From Aphanothece hegewaldii CCALA 016 (GTDB lineage: Bacteria > Cyanobacteriota > Cyanobacteriia > Cyanobacteriales > Microcystaceae): a DNA stretch of 64,000 nt. A model generated the notes under the pieces. It saw nothing but the letters and a program-made list of their open reading frames with translations, was not told where the DNA came from and searched no databases. Within the stretch, counting starts at the first letter, position 1; each line of letters opens with the position of its first letter. Positions 8,261 to 18,301 of the stretch are shown here, in pieces. Location: NCBI RefSeq assembly GCF_003007785.1, contig NZ_PXOH01000015.1, forward strand, positions 53,627 through 117,626. Direction: 5' to 3'. The position numbers were made by a program, and so were the translations under genes.

Positions 8261-10582
8261 ATGCAACCGATTTTACTGACTCAAAACGCTATCAACAACA
8301 AGAGCAACAGAGTCGATACTCAGCCATCTCGTACTACATCTGGACAACACACAGGAACAGAAAACCAAATTCAAGTTATACGGCGAGATGGTTCTTGGAC
8401 AGCATTAGATATCAGTAAAATCAGAACAGTTGTAGACTGGGCTTGTGTTGGGCTAGACGTTAATTCAATTGCCTTAGAAGCATCATTTAACACTCGTCTT
8501 CGTCATGGTATCACCACCAGAGACATACAAGATAATCTGATCAACTGCGCTTTAGAAATGTGTAGCCCCGATGAACCCGACTGGCGGTATGTCGCAGGAA
8601 GACTTCACATCTGGAGTTTATGGAAAGATACACTCGTCTCTCGTGGCTATTCCTATGGGAACTATGAAAAAACAGTACAAACTCTTGTAGAAACTAAACA
8701 TTACGATCGCAGAATATTAACCTACTCACAAGAAGAATTAAAACAAGCGGGATCTTGGCTCAATCCTGATTGGGATACAGAATATGATTATGCAGGAGCC
8801 GTTTTATTAACCAGTCGCTACTTATTGGCGAATGAATTGCCCCAAGAAGCCATTCTGACTTGTGCTTTGCTTTTAGCTTCCCCTGAAACAGCCGAAAATC
8901 GTTTAATGTGGGCAAGACGTTTCTATGAAGCGATCGCAACTCGTAAAGTTTCCCTCGCCACGCCAATCTTAGCTAATCTTAGAGTGCCTAACGGTTCTTT
9001 GACCAGTTGTTTCATTGTGTCGATGGCTGACAATTTAGAAAGTATTTTCAGCGAAATCACTAACACAGCAAGGATCTCGAAAAACGGTGGGGGTGTTGGG
9101 GTTAATGTTAGTAGAATTCGGGCGACAGGAAGCGATGTGATGGGTAAACCTAACGCATCAGGTGGGGTTGTCCCTTGGATTAAACTACTCAATGATACAG
9201 CGATCGCCGTTAATCAAGGTGGAAGACGTGCCGGTGCAGTTACCATTAGTTTAGATATTTGGCATCTCGATGTACCCGATTTTCTGGAAATGCAAACCGA
9301 AAACGGAGATCAACGTCGTAAAGCTTATGACATTTTCCCACAACTTGTCCTCAGTGACGAATTCATGCGTCGGGTCATTAATAAAGAAGAATGGACATTA
9401 GTTGATCCCTACGAAATCAAAAGCAAACTAGGTATAGAACTAGCTGAACTTTGGGGCGAACAGTTTGAGCAAGCTTATAAATTAATCGAAGCTAAAATCG
9501 GTACAGAAATTACACTTTATAAAAAGATTAATGCTAGAGAACTGTTTAAAACTATCATGCGAAGTCAGGTAGAAACAGGAATGCCCTACCTAGCGTTTAA
9601 AGATACCATTAATAAAGCCAATCCCAATAAACATGAGGGCTATATTCCTGGGGTGAATTTGTGTGTTGAGTCTTTTTCTAACGTTACTCCAGGAAAATTA
9701 GCTCATTGTTGTAATCTCGTTAGCCTAAATCTTGCTAATATTGCCGATGAAGAATTAGAGCAAGCTTGTCGAATTTCTGTGCGAATTTTAGACAATACTA
9801 TTGATATTACTAATCCTCCTTTAACTGAAGCAAAAGATCACAATAATCGTTATAGAACAATTGGTGTTGGTTGCATGGGGTTAGCCGACTGGTTAGCCAA
9901 ACGAAAATTAAATTATGAACGTTTAGACGAGCTTAATCATCTATTTGAAGAAATTGGCTATTGGTGTACTCAAACCTCAATGGAACTTAGCCAAGAAAGG
10001 GGCGCATATGAAGCATTCCCCGGTAGTGAGTGGGCAAAAGGTAAATTAATTGGCTCAAAAAATGTAGAGTGGTTTACCCTGAATGCAAGTCAGCCCCAAA
10101 GATGGGTAAAACTATCCGAAGATATTCAAAAATATGGTATCAGAAATTCTCATATAACAGCGATCGCACCTAATACATCCTCATCTTTAATTCAAGGTTG
10201 TACAGCCAGTATTCTGCCAGTTTATAGCCGTTTCTTTTATGATAAATGGGCAAAAGGAACAGTACCGATCGCGCCACCTTTTATTAAAGATTATTTCTGG
10301 TTCTATCCTGAAAATAAATCTTTAGATCAGAAAAAAGTGATTAAAGCAGTTTCAGTTATGCAGCAATGGATAGATACAGGAATTTCGATGGAATTATTGT
10401 TTAATCTTAATCAAGGAACTTATTTTCTTGATGAACCTGAAAGAGTAATTACTGCAAAAGATATCTTTGAAGTATTAATTATGGCATGGCAAGAAGGATG
10501 TAAAGCCATTTATTATATCCGTACCGTACAAAAAGATAACTTTAAAGAATCTGACGATACTTGTTCTTCTTGTGCCAATTGA
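8261..10582 (+). CDS. nrdA: Ribonucleoside-diphosphate reductase, alpha subunit (class I)
   Basis: The 773-residue large subunit reduces ribonucleotides to deoxyribonucleotides. An ATP-cone regulatory domain opens the protein (IQVIRRDGSWTALDISKI, from about 38). Active-site elements are visible: the Cys in GSLTSCFIV, the NLCVES motif (Asn, Cys and Glu of the radical and acid-base set), the Cys pair region in AHCCNLVSLNL, the tyrosine dyad in AIYYIRT for radical transfer, and the C-terminal swinging-arm cysteines in DDTCSSCAN. It works with the beta subunit at 11185-12252; a DUF29 gene lies between them. Confidence 0.97.
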   Translation: MQPILLTQNAINNKSNRVDTQPSRTTSGQHTGTENQIQVIRRDGSWTALDISKIRTVVDWACVGLDVNSIALEASFNTRLRHGITTRDIQDNLINCALEMCSPDEPDWRYVAGRLHIWSLWKDTLVSRGYSYGNYEKTVQTLVETKHYDRRILTYSQEELKQAGSWLNPDWDTEYDYAGAVLLTSRYLLANELPQEAILTCALLLASPETAENRLMWARRFYEAIATRKVSLATPILANLRVPNGSLTSCFIVSMADNLESIFSEITNTARISKNGGGVGVNVSRIRATGSDVMGKPNASGGVVPWIKLLNDTAIAVNQGGRRAGAVTISLDIWHLDVPDFLEMQTENGDQRRKAYDIFPQLVLSDEFMRRVINKEEWTLVDPYEIKSKLGIELAELWGEQFEQAYKLIEAKIGTEITLYKKINARELFKTIMRSQVETGMPYLAFKDTINKANPNKHEGYIPGVNLCVESFSNVTPGKLAHCCNLVSLNLANIADEELEQACRISVRILDNTIDITNPPLTEAKDHNNRYRTIGVGCMGLADWLAKRKLNYERLDELNHLFEEIGYWCTQTSMELSQERGAYEAFPGSEWAKGKLIGSKNVEWFTLNASQPQRWVKLSEDIQKYGIRNSHITAIAPNTSSSLIQGCTASILPVYSRFFYDKWAKGTVPIAPPFIKDYFWFYPENKSLDQKKVIKAVSVMQQWIDTGISMELLFNLNQGTYFLDEPERVITAKDIFEVLIMAWQEGCKAIYYIRTVQKDNFKESDDTCSSCAN

Positions 10583-10661
10583 ATCTTAAGTAGAACTTTA
10601 ATTATGATTTTTTTTTGCTGGCGTTGATAGAATATCACTATACAGTGTCTGGTGGTGAAAT

Positions 10662-11102
10662 ATGAATCTTAATTCTAGTTTATACGAACAAGATTACTAC
10701 CTATGGCTTGAAAAAACAGCATATTTATTAGAAAATCGTCAATTCACTGAATTAGATCTTGAAAATCTTGTCGATGAAATATTAGATATGAGTAGAAGTG
10801 AAAAAAAATCTTTAAAAAGTAATTTAATTGTTCTACTACAGCATCTACTAAAATATAGATATCAGCCAACAAAAAGAACAAAAAGTTGGCGATTAACAAT
10901 AGAAGAACATCGATATAGAATTAAAGAAGGTCTACAAGATAGTCCAAGTTTAAAGCCATTTTTTCAAGAAGTTCTCAATGAATGCTATCAACAGGCTAAA
11001 AAAAGAGCTTCAATTGAAACAAAATTATCTATTGATGCTTTTCCTGATGAATCTCCATTTACTATAGAACAAATTTTAGATTCGGATTATTTACCAGAAT
11101 AA
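10662..11102 (+). CDS. DUF29-family protein
   Basis: A 146-residue protein with the features of the cyanobacterial DUF29 family: N-terminal LYEQDYYLWLEKTAYLLENR, followed by the acidic FTELDLENLVDEILDM segment and the SEKKSLKSNLIVLLQHLLK helix. Members are abundant, usually multicopy, and without known function; association with mobile or toxin-like loci has been noted for the family. Here it interrupts the expected nrdA-nrdB pair, with about 80 bp on either side, so it is probably transcribed with them. Confidence 0.85.
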   Translation: MNLNSSLYEQDYYLWLEKTAYLLENRQFTELDLENLVDEILDMSRSEKKSLKSNLIVLLQHLLKYRYQPTKRTKSWRLTIEEHRYRIKEGLQDSPSLKPFFQEVLNECYQQAKKRASIETKLSIDAFPDESPFTIEQILDSDYLPE

Positions 11103-11184
11103 AAAGATTGATTTTTTGTTTTAAAGTTGTTAAAATCATTGAGTTGTTTTTCAATAAATATTCATTTGAATATTTTGCTAAAAA

Positions 11185-12252
11185 ATGGTATCAACTAACT
11201 CTAAATTAACGGCGAAAATGCCAATTAATCCCATTTTTAATCCTGGAGGCGATGATCGAATTGAAAATCGTTCTATTTGGTTTGGTAATACAACAAACCT
11301 AATGCAGCTTAATGATGTACGCTACTCTTGGGCAGTTGGTTTATATCAACAAATGAGAGAAAACTTTTGGATTCCGCACCGCTTAGATATTACCCAAGAT
11401 GTCACAGATTATTGGAATTTGACTGATGATGAAAGATATGCTTATGATGGGATTCTTTCTTACTTAACCTTTTTAGATTCTGTACAAACTTGTAATATTC
11501 CTCATATCAAAAGTTGTGTAACTGCTCCAGAAATTAGCCTTTGTATGGCGGAACAAGTTTCACAAGAAGGAATGCACAATCAAAGTTATCAATACCTTAT
11601 TGAAACAATTATTCCTGCTGAAAGAAGAAATGAAGTTTATGATTTTTGGCGAACCGATAAAATATTAAAAGAACGCTGCGAATTTATTGCAAAAATTTAT
11701 CAGAAATATATAGATAGTCCAACAGCAGAAAACTACTTTGTTTCACTTTTGGCTGACTATTTATTAGAAGGATTATATTTTTATAATGGCTTTATTTTCT
11801 ATTATAATCTAGCATCTCGAATGCTAATGCCTGGAAGTGCCGACATTTTTAAAATGATTAATAGAGATGAACTTTCTCATGTGCGTTTATATCAAAAATT
11901 AATTCCTGAAGCGATGCAGGTTTTCCCACATTCATTAGAGCAGATTTATGAAATGTTTGATACTGCGGTACGGTATGAATGTCGCTGGACAAATCATATT
12001 GTCGGTAATAATATTTTAGGAATTACAGAAACCAGTACCGAACAATATACAAAGTATTTAGCTAATATGCGTTTACGAGCGATCGGTCTTGAACCCTTGT
12101 ACAAAGAAGAAAAGTATAATAAGAGTCTTTATAGTCATTTAGAACGTTTTTCGGATACCAAAAAAGAAGCTCACACTAAAGCTAATTTCTTTGAAGCAAC
12201 TGTGACAAGTTATGTCATGTCTTCTGGGGTATCAGGATGGGACGATATTTAA
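11185..12252 (+). CDS. nrdB: Ribonucleoside-diphosphate reductase, beta subunit (class I)
   Basis: The 355-residue ferritin-like subunit makes the tyrosyl radical used by NrdA. Spacing in SQEGMHNQSYQYL (Glu128, His131, Tyr135) exactly matches the E. coli Glu115-His118-Tyr122 metal and radical site, so this is the tyrosine-bearing class Ia/b type rather than the radical-free class Ic. Further ligands lie in the later helices (LADYLLEGLYFY and DELSHVRLYQ). The start codon is preceded by AT-rich sequence with no clear ribosome-binding site. Confidence 0.97.
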   Translation: MVSTNSKLTAKMPINPIFNPGGDDRIENRSIWFGNTTNLMQLNDVRYSWAVGLYQQMRENFWIPHRLDITQDVTDYWNLTDDERYAYDGILSYLTFLDSVQTCNIPHIKSCVTAPEISLCMAEQVSQEGMHNQSYQYLIETIIPAERRNEVYDFWRTDKILKERCEFIAKIYQKYIDSPTAENYFVSLLADYLLEGLYFYNGFIFYYNLASRMLMPGSADIFKMINRDELSHVRLYQKLIPEAMQVFPHSLEQIYEMFDTAVRYECRWTNHIVGNNILGITETSTEQYTKYLANMRLRAIGLEPLYKEEKYNKSLYSHLERFSDTKKEAHTKANFFEATVTSYVMSSGVSGWDDI

Positions 12253-12272
12253 AGATTTAGGGGTAATAAATC

Positions 12273-12347
12273 ATGATTACTTCTGGATATATCACTCAAT
12301 CTTTAGATACTCACATTGAGGCTGAGTTAGTACAATTTAGACTTTAG
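12273..12347 (+). pseudogene. Detached 5' end of the nucleotidyltransferase-like gene
   Basis: ATG at 12273, behind a good ribosome-binding site (AGGGG), opens a 24-codon reading frame that ends in TAG at 12345-12347. The frame is identical to that of the gene starting at 12354, three codons further on. The encoded segment (TQSLDTHIEAELVQFRL) reads as the usual N-terminal start of this kind of protein, so I take it to be the original beginning of the gene, cut off by one nonsense change (for example TTG to TAG). Confidence 0.6.
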
Positions 12348-12353
12348 CGAAAT

Positions 12354-13139
12354 ATGTCTGATTCGGCAAAGTTAAACTTAGTAAAACGGATAGCTAAAAA
12401 AGGTTCTCAGTTAGCCTTAACAGGAATTTATCATCAGTTTCCTAATACGTCTAAATTTCAAGTTAGACAATTATATTTAGAAAAACGTTGGGGTTTCTTA
12501 GGGAGTCATATTGAAAAACTAATCAAGTATCAAGGTGAGTTAATGTTAGAAGAGCCAATTTGGTTAGTACATCAATTAGCGACTATTTTAGATTCCTTGA
12601 AAATTCCTTATTATGTAAGTGGTTCAGTAGCAAGCTCATTACAAGGAGAGGTAAGATTTACAGAAGATTTAGATCTAGCGATTGAAATTGAATCCGAACA
12701 AGTTCAGTTATTAATTGATGCTTTAAGTCAAGATTTTTATATCAGCGAGGTAGCAGTTTATCAAGCTATAGAAGGCGTTACTAACTCATTTAATGTAATT
12801 CACTTACAAACTACAGAAAAAGCCGCTATTTTCATCAGTAGAAAGACGAATTTTGATTTAAGCAAAATGTCGCGTCGTCAATTATATATTTCTGATGATC
12901 CAGCACAAGCATTTTATGTTTGTAGTCCAGAAGATACGATTTTACAAAAGTTAATTTGGTTTAAGATGACTGAGTCTCAATCTCAAAAGCAATGGCGAGA
13001 TATTTTAGGAGTTTTTAAGTTACAAAGAGATAGATTAAATTGGTCGTATTTGGGATTATGGAGTAAAACATTAGGAGTTAAGGAAAATATCTTAAAAGCC
13101 ATGAAAGAATCAGGTTTAACAAGAAGTTTATTAGATTGA
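12354..13139 (+). CDS. Nucleotidyltransferase-fold protein (5' end probably lost to an amber codon)
   Basis: The 261 residues contain a minimal nucleotidyltransferase fold: GSVASSLQGEVRFTEDLDLA (about 91-110), with the GS motif and the paired acidic residues D-L-D that bind metal and nucleotide, followed by a C-terminal helical region (DPAQAFYVCSPEDTILQKL). This resembles the AbiEii/MNT-type and DUF6036-like families rather than DNA polymerases. The ATG used here has no ribosome-binding site. Upstream, in the same frame, lies a 24-codon start with a good site, ended by TAG (see 12273). The protein may be made by readthrough, by restart at 12354, or not at all. Confidence 0.7.
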   Translation: MSDSAKLNLVKRIAKKGSQLALTGIYHQFPNTSKFQVRQLYLEKRWGFLGSHIEKLIKYQGELMLEEPIWLVHQLATILDSLKIPYYVSGSVASSLQGEVRFTEDLDLAIEIESEQVQLLIDALSQDFYISEVAVYQAIEGVTNSFNVIHLQTTEKAAIFISRKTNFDLSKMSRRQLYISDDPAQAFYVCSPEDTILQKLIWFKMTESQSQKQWRDILGVFKLQRDRLNWSYLGLWSKTLGVKENILKAMKESGLTRSLLD

Positions 13140-13240
13140 ATATTTGTGTGATAAAAAAATAACAGTTTAGTTATCAAAATTTAACCAAACTGCTATTATT
13201 AGATAGACCAAGATTCTATATTCTTTTAATTTAAATCAAC

Positions 13241-14470
13241 TTAACTCAAGGCTTCAAAGTAATCTTTTACCTGATTTCTTCTACGAGGTTGACGTAACTT
13301 TTGTAATGCTTTGGTTTCAATTTGACGAACTCGTTCGCGGGATAATTCTAAAACACGGCCGATATCTGCTAAAGAATAAGATTTACCATCTTTAAAACCG
13401 TAACGAAGTTGAATAACTTCTTTTTCCCTTGTTGTTAAATCAGATAATAAACTTTCTAAATCTTTTTGTAATGCTTCATTAACTAAACTTTCTTCAGGGG
13501 AAACCTCTGTCGTTTCTAAAAGATCAACTAATTCTGTATCTTTTTCTTTTCCAACTTTAACTTCTAGAGAAACAGAACGAGGAACCCTCATTAAAATATC
13601 TCTAACTTGAGGTGGAGTCATTTCAAGTTCCTTAGCAACTTCCTCCATTGTTGCTGTTCTTCCCTTAGCTTGAGAAATTTTACGCTGTGCTTTCTTGATT
13701 TTGTTTAGTTTTTCAGTGATATGAACAGGTAGACGAATAATACGGCTTTGAGTGGCGATCGCTCTTGTAATCCCTTGACGAATCCACCAATAAGCATAAG
13801 TACTAAAACGATAGCCTTTTGTCGGATCAAATTTTTCAACGGCTCTCTCTAATCCCAACGTTCCCTCTTGAATCAGATCGAGGAGTTCTAAACCCCTATT
13901 TTGATATTTTTTCGCCACAGATACAACTAAACGTAAATTCGCTTTGATCATCTGGTCTTTTGCCCGTACTCCTAAAGCGATCGCTTGTTCTAACTCAGAA
14001 ACCTCAATCTGTGCAACTTGCGCCCAAGAGGTTTTTCCTTGACTTACCGCCGCCTTTAATTCAAAGCTAGTCAGACCTACTGCAAACGCCCAACGTTCCC
14101 AAGAAGGACGATGACCGAGTTGAGAAGACAATTGATCATGAACCTCAACCAGTTGATTAAATTTGTATAAAACTGGATTAAGGGTTAGTGATGCCTCAGA
14201 ACGCAGTTGAAGTAAATAAATATGACGCTGTACCTGTTGAGCTTTTTGTACTTCTTCATCTTTTTGAAGAAGAGGAACGCGCCCAATATCTTGAAGATAC
14301 AATCTAACTAGATCAGTCGTCACGCTTCGACGAGGCTGTATTTCTCCTCTCGATGCTAAATTGTCGATTTCTATTTCGCTCAATGACTCTTCAAAAGGAT
14401 CACCGATTTCTAGCTCGTTAGCAGAAGTAGCAACGGTATTGTAATCATACGAATAGGATTTTAGTGACAT
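13241..14470 (-). CDS. sigC: RNA polymerase sigma factor, RpoD family group 2 (SigC-like)
   Basis: The 409-residue sigma-70 family protein directs RNA polymerase to alternative promoters. Region 1.2 (DLVRLYLQDIGRVPLL, about 52-67), region 2 (NLRLVVSVAKKYQNRGLELLDLIQEG and YAYWWIRQGITRAIA), region 3, and region 4 helix-turn-helix (SLADIGRVLELSRERVRQIE) are all complete. There is no long region 1.1, as expected for group 2. Length and the divergent linker after region 1.2 (LEVHDQLSSQLGHRPSWERWA) point to SigC, which in Synechocystis has 404 residues. The exact paralogue is an inference. Confidence 0.85.
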   Translation of the reverse strand: MSLKSYSYDYNTVATSANELEIGDPFEESLSEIEIDNLASRGEIQPRRSVTTDLVRLYLQDIGRVPLLQKDEEVQKAQQVQRHIYLLQLRSEASLTLNPVLYKFNQLVEVHDQLSSQLGHRPSWERWAFAVGLTSFELKAAVSQGKTSWAQVAQIEVSELEQAIALGVRAKDQMIKANLRLVVSVAKKYQNRGLELLDLIQEGTLGLERAVEKFDPTKGYRFSTYAYWWIRQGITRAIATQSRIIRLPVHITEKLNKIKKAQRKISQAKGRTATMEEVAKELEMTPPQVRDILMRVPRSVSLEVKVGKEKDTELVDLLETTEVSPEESLVNEALQKDLESLLSDLTTREKEVIQLRYGFKDGKSYSLADIGRVLELSRERVRQIETKALQKLRQPRRRNQVKDYFEALS

Positions 14471-14719
14471 AGCTCTCTCTCTATGGCGACTGCGGAAACA
14501 AATAGCTTCTTGTACGATGCTTATTTATAGCTTTCCCAAGATGTTCACTAAATCATACATATCTAAAAAGTTTTTTATGAAAATATTTTTCACGTTTACT
14601 TTTTAACTTTACTGAGCAAGATAAGAAAAGCAAGCGATCGATTTAAAAGCTTCGTTTACAGTGATTTACTACAGTTTTTCCGTAGAGATTCCCTAAAAAG
14701 TTTTATTTTGTCATGAAAT

Positions 14720-15601
14720 TTAATATGTAATATTACGGGGATAACGCGTCATTAATTCTTGAACTTGTTCGGCATGATAGGAACTGCGAGTCAGTGGCGA
14801 CGAAACTACCTGTAAAAAGCCGATTTTTTCTCCGTAAAATTGCCAAGATGCGAACAATTCGGGGGTAATAAAGTCTTGTACACCTAAATGCTTTTGTGAA
14901 GGTTGTAAATACTGCCCAATGGTGAGAATATCACAATCAACCGAGCGTAAATCCTGCATCACCTGACGGACTTCTGAGTCTGTTTCACCTAAACCTACCA
15001 TAATACCCGACTTTGTATAAACCCAGGGCGCAATTGTACGAGTTTGGTGTAATAATAAGAGCGATCGTTGATAATCTCCTTGAGGACGCACCCGACGATA
15101 TAATCTGGGTATAGTTTCTGTATTATGGTTCAAAACTTCGGGCTTGGCTTCTAAAATGATTGCTAAAGCGTCCCAGTTGCCACACAAATCAGGAATTAAA
15201 ACCTCTATGGTTGTTTTAGGAGAAATGCTACGAACTTCAGTGATACATTGCACGAATTGATTAGCCCCACCATCAGGTAAATCATCTCGGTTAACTGATG
15301 TTATCACCACATGGTTTAAATTAAGACGTTTTACCGCTTCAGCAAGACGTAAGGGTTCAGTCGGATCTAAAGCCTTTGGTTTTTTCTCAAAATCAATATC
15401 ACAATAAGGACAAGCACGAGTACAAGCAGGCCCCATAATTAAAAACGTTGCTGTACCTGCAGAGAAACATTCCCCAATATTCGGACAAGAAGCCTCTTCA
15501 CAAACCGTATTTAAACCCAGATCCCGTAGAATCTCCTTAACACTTCCCACTCTTTCCCACTGGGGGGCTTTTACTCGTAACCAACTGGGCTTAACCGTCA
15601 T
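14720..15601 (-). CDS. lipA: Lipoyl synthase
   Basis: Radical SAM enzyme that inserts two sulfur atoms into protein-bound octanoyl groups to make lipoyl cofactors. The 293 residues contain the auxiliary cluster motif [12 protein letters not shown] (about 34-45), the radical SAM motif CTRACPYCD (about 60-68), and the C-terminal RSSYHAEQ, whose arginine-serine-serine element coordinates the auxiliary cluster in the family. Full length. Divergent from hemL across a 257-bp spacer. Confidence 0.96.
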   Translation of the reverse strand: MTVKPSWLRVKAPQWERVGSVKEILRDLGLNTVCEEASCPNIGECFSAGTATFLIMGPACTRACPYCDIDFEKKPKALDPTEPLRLAEAVKRLNLNHVVITSVNRDDLPDGGANQFVQCITEVRSISPKTTIEVLIPDLCGNWDALAIILEAKPEVLNHNTETIPRLYRRVRPQGDYQRSLLLLHQTRTIAPWVYTKSGIMVGLGETDSEVRQVMQDLRSVDCDILTIGQYLQPSQKHLGVQDFITPELFASWQFYGEKIGFLQVVSSPLTRSSYHAEQVQELMTRYPRNITY

Positions 15602-15858
15602 ACTTTCTGTATTTACTATTTATATATCTTTACTTCCAAACCTATCCTACTGCACTAATGTCGATTCAGGGGATCTACATCAACATATTACAAAGCATTA
15701 CCGAGGCTTGAATCAGTGTCCTCATTTGGGTGATAACTAATAAAGTCTGTGGGTTTTAGTCTTGTTGTCGGCATCAAGATTCGTAGAATAATAAGATAAG
15801 TACAGATTAAAGCCATCTTAAGCGCAAACTCACACACTCAAGTTAAAAGGAGATTCTA

Positions 15859-17160
15859 TTGGTTAGTACAACATCGTTTAATACCGCCAAATCAAAAGAA
15901 GTTTTTGCAGCCGCACAACAATTAATGCCAGGGGGCGTTAGTTCTCCTGTTCGTGCTTTTAAATCAGTTGGGGGAGAACCGATCGTATTTGATCGCGTTA
16001 AAGGGGCTTATATTTGGGATGTAGATGGAAATCAGTATATTGATTATGTTGGCACTTGGGGTCCTGCCATTTGTGGTCATGCCCATCCTGAAGTGATATC
16101 CGCCCTACATGAAGCTTTAGATAAAGGTACCAGTTTTGGCGCACCCTGTGTTCAAGAAAATATCTTAGCGGAAATGGTCATCGATGCTGTTCCGAGTATT
16201 GAAATGGTGCGTTTTGTCAACTCTGGAACCGAAGCTTGTATGTCGGTTTTACGTCTAATGCGGGCGTTTACTGGCCGTGACAAAATCATTAAGTTTGAAG
16301 GCTGCTATCATGGTCATGCTGATATGTTCTTGGTTAAAGCAGGTTCTGGAGTCGCTACTCTCGGTTTACCCGACTCTCCAGGTGTTCCAAAAACAACCAC
16401 CAATAATACTTTAACTGCACCCTACAATGATCTAGAAGCAGTTAAAGCCCTCTTTGCTGAAAACAGTAACGCGATCGCAGGTGTAATTCTTGAGCCTGTT
16501 GTGGGAAATGCTGGCTTTATTCCTCCTGAAGCTGGGTTTTTGGAAGGATTACGCCTATTAACTCAAGAAAACGGCGCATTGCTCGTATTTGATGAAGTTA
16601 TGACGGGTTTTCGGATTGCCTATGGTGGCGCACAAGAAAAATTCGGCATTACTCCAGATTTAACCACTCTCGGTAAAGTCATTGGTGGTGGTTTACCTGT
16701 TGGGGCTTATGGTGGACGTAAAGATATTATGTCACTGGTTGCACCAGCAGGGCCAATGTATCAAGCAGGAACCCTATCAGGAAATCCTCTGGCAATGACG
16801 GCGGGAATTAAAACCTTGGAATTATTACAACGTCCTGGAACATACGAACAATTAGACCGTATTACCAAGCGTCTTACAAATGGTTTATTACAAGTAGCTA
16901 AAGATTTAGGCCATGAGGTTTATGGTGGACAAATTAGCGCAATGTTTGGGATGTTCTTTACTGGAAAATCCGTACATAGCTATGAAGATGCAAAAACATC
17001 GGATACCGCTAAATTTGGTCGTTTCCATCGTGGAATGCTCGAACACGGCGTTTATCTAGCTCCTTCTCAGTATGAAGCGGGATTTACGTCTCTAGCCCAT
17101 ACAGATGAGGATGTAGAGCGGACGATCGCAGCAGCTAAAGCCGTTCTCTCTAATTTGTAA
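15859..17160 (+). CDS. hemL: Glutamate-1-semialdehyde 2,1-aminomutase
   Basis: PLP enzyme that makes 5-aminolevulinate in the C5 pathway, feeding chlorophyll, heme and bilins. The 433 residues have the PLP-lysine motif [16 protein letters not shown] (about 272-287), the cofactor-binding NSGTEA segment and the YHGHAD motif. The start is TTG at 15859, not ATG: the site AAAGGAG at 15846-15852 is 6 bp upstream, and the protein begins [11 protein letters not shown] as in other cyanobacterial members. hemC of the same pathway is at 45346. Confidence 0.96.
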   Translation: MVSTTSFNTAKSKEVFAAAQQLMPGGVSSPVRAFKSVGGEPIVFDRVKGAYIWDVDGNQYIDYVGTWGPAICGHAHPEVISALHEALDKGTSFGAPCVQENILAEMVIDAVPSIEMVRFVNSGTEACMSVLRLMRAFTGRDKIIKFEGCYHGHADMFLVKAGSGVATLGLPDSPGVPKTTTNNTLTAPYNDLEAVKALFAENSNAIAGVILEPVVGNAGFIPPEAGFLEGLRLLTQENGALLVFDEVMTGFRIAYGGAQEKFGITPDLTTLGKVIGGGLPVGAYGGRKDIMSLVAPAGPMYQAGTLSGNPLAMTAGIKTLELLQRPGTYEQLDRITKRLTNGLLQVAKDLGHEVYGGQISAMFGMFFTGKSVHSYEDAKTSDTAKFGRFHRGMLEHGVYLAPSQYEAGFTSLAHTDEDVERTIAAAKAVLSNL

Positions 17161-17185
17161 ATTTTAGTTAAATATACTTGACAAG

Positions 17186-17221
17186 TCAGCTATTTTATAA
17201 ATTTGAATAGCTGATTTTTTT
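17186..17221 (+). terminator. Intrinsic terminator of hemL
   Basis: Perfect 9-bp stem TCAGCTATT / AATAGCTGA with an 11-nt loop, then seven T residues. Confidence 0.85.
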
Positions 17222-17243
17222 AACTGCTTCGATGATAAAACTG

Positions 17244-17912
17244 CTAAAATTTTTCAATTTTTAACCATTCTACTGGTACGTCAGTAAGTTGATTGGTAAA
17301 GCTTAAAAAAGCTGGAGTAATCTCGCCAGAACGTAAATTTTGGAGAACTTTCCCAGTAATAGGACTATAGGCATCGGCATAAAGTTGAGAACATATTTTA
17401 GCCTTTTCGGGTAAACGAGTTTGATCTGGAGATAGTTGGCCAAAACCGGATAAAGCGAGTTTTCCAAGATCGAGTAAATACTCAAAAGCATAACGTTGCC
17501 GTAACCGTGTCAGGGAGCGTATTGCAATACGCCAGCGTTGCTCAATAGATAAACTCATATCTCTTCTTACTCTAATTAAATGCGAACCAGTTAAATATCT
17601 CTCAATAATTCGACATTCAACCCCAGGTAGATCTGCTTCACAAATATGAGCGTCTCCTACATATATAGCGGCATGATGCCATCGTGCATCATCTTGAGAG
17701 TAACCCCCTAATAACTGAACCTTTTCAATAATCTTGTGAGAGAAATTAGGTTTAATGTTACTCACTAGAATTAAATCCGCAGGTAATAAATCCTGAAGAT
17801 TAGGATAAAATCCAAATGCTCTGACAGATGGAGAGATCGGAAATTCTGGAGTCCATTGCTTGCTAGTTCTGGGGTCTCTAGGATCGAAAAAAAATTGAGA
17901 GGACATATTCAC
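17244..17912 (-). CDS. Permuted papain-like (NlpC/P60-superfamily, YiiX/LRAT-like) protein
   Basis: The 222 residues show the circularly permuted order of this superfamily: a PADLILVSN strand, then the catalytic-type histidine in WHHAAIYVGD (about residue 80-89), and only later the cysteine in KICSQLYADAY (about residue 168). Members are cysteine hydrolases or acyltransferases acting on peptidoglycan peptides, lipids or amides; the substrate here is unknown. There is no signal peptide, so the action is probably cytoplasmic. The gene follows a cold-shock-like gene after only 7 bp and is likely its operon partner. Confidence 0.7.
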   Translation of the reverse strand: MNMSSQFFFDPRDPRTSKQWTPEFPISPSVRAFGFYPNLQDLLPADLILVSNIKPNFSHKIIEKVQLLGGYSQDDARWHHAAIYVGDAHICEADLPGVECRIIERYLTGSHLIRVRRDMSLSIEQRWRIAIRSLTRLRQRYAFEYLLDLGKLALSGFGQLSPDQTRLPEKAKICSQLYADAYSPITGKVLQNLRSGEITPAFLSFTNQLTDVPVEWLKIEKF

Positions 17913-17919
17913 ATCTCAA

Positions 17920-18162
17920 TTATGAATTAATTCTTAGAGAAACGACTTTTTGATCTTCTACTTCAAACACAACTTTAGAACCAGGTTTTAAATTTAACTC
18001 TTTTGCCGTTTGACCATGATAATCGGGAATTGTGTTAAGTGCGAATACATATCGCTCGTTAGAACCTTCAGGTTGAACAAAGCCATATCCATCTTCTAAA
18101 ACACGACAAACTTCTCCAACCCAAACTTTAGAACTTGTCTTGCTATTTTCTGCTTCTTTCAT
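17920..18162 (-). CDS. Small OB-fold, cold-shock-domain-like protein
   Basis: The 80-residue protein has the opening of a cold-shock domain: VCRVLEDGYGFVQPEG, with the aromatic pair in GYGFV as in RNP1, and a beta-barrel-like rest (GSKVVFEVEDQKVVSLRIN). It is divergent from typical CspA (no KWFN start), so RNA or single-strand DNA binding is an inference. It precedes the permuted papain-like gene by 7 bp and probably shares its transcript. Confidence 0.7.
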   Translation of the reverse strand: MKEAENSKTSSKVWVGEVCRVLEDGYGFVQPEGSNERYVFALNTIPDYHGQTAKELNLKPGSKVVFEVEDQKVVSLRINS

Positions 18163-18301
18163 AAGAATATAATCTAAAAATATAAAGCTTTTCTTCTATA
18201 GTATATCTTGTAATAATAGCCAGAAATGAAGAAACTCTGTAATAATCGTTCCTAGTTTGCAGAAATGGGCTAAATTGATGGCATAACAGAGGAGAGATTG
18301 C

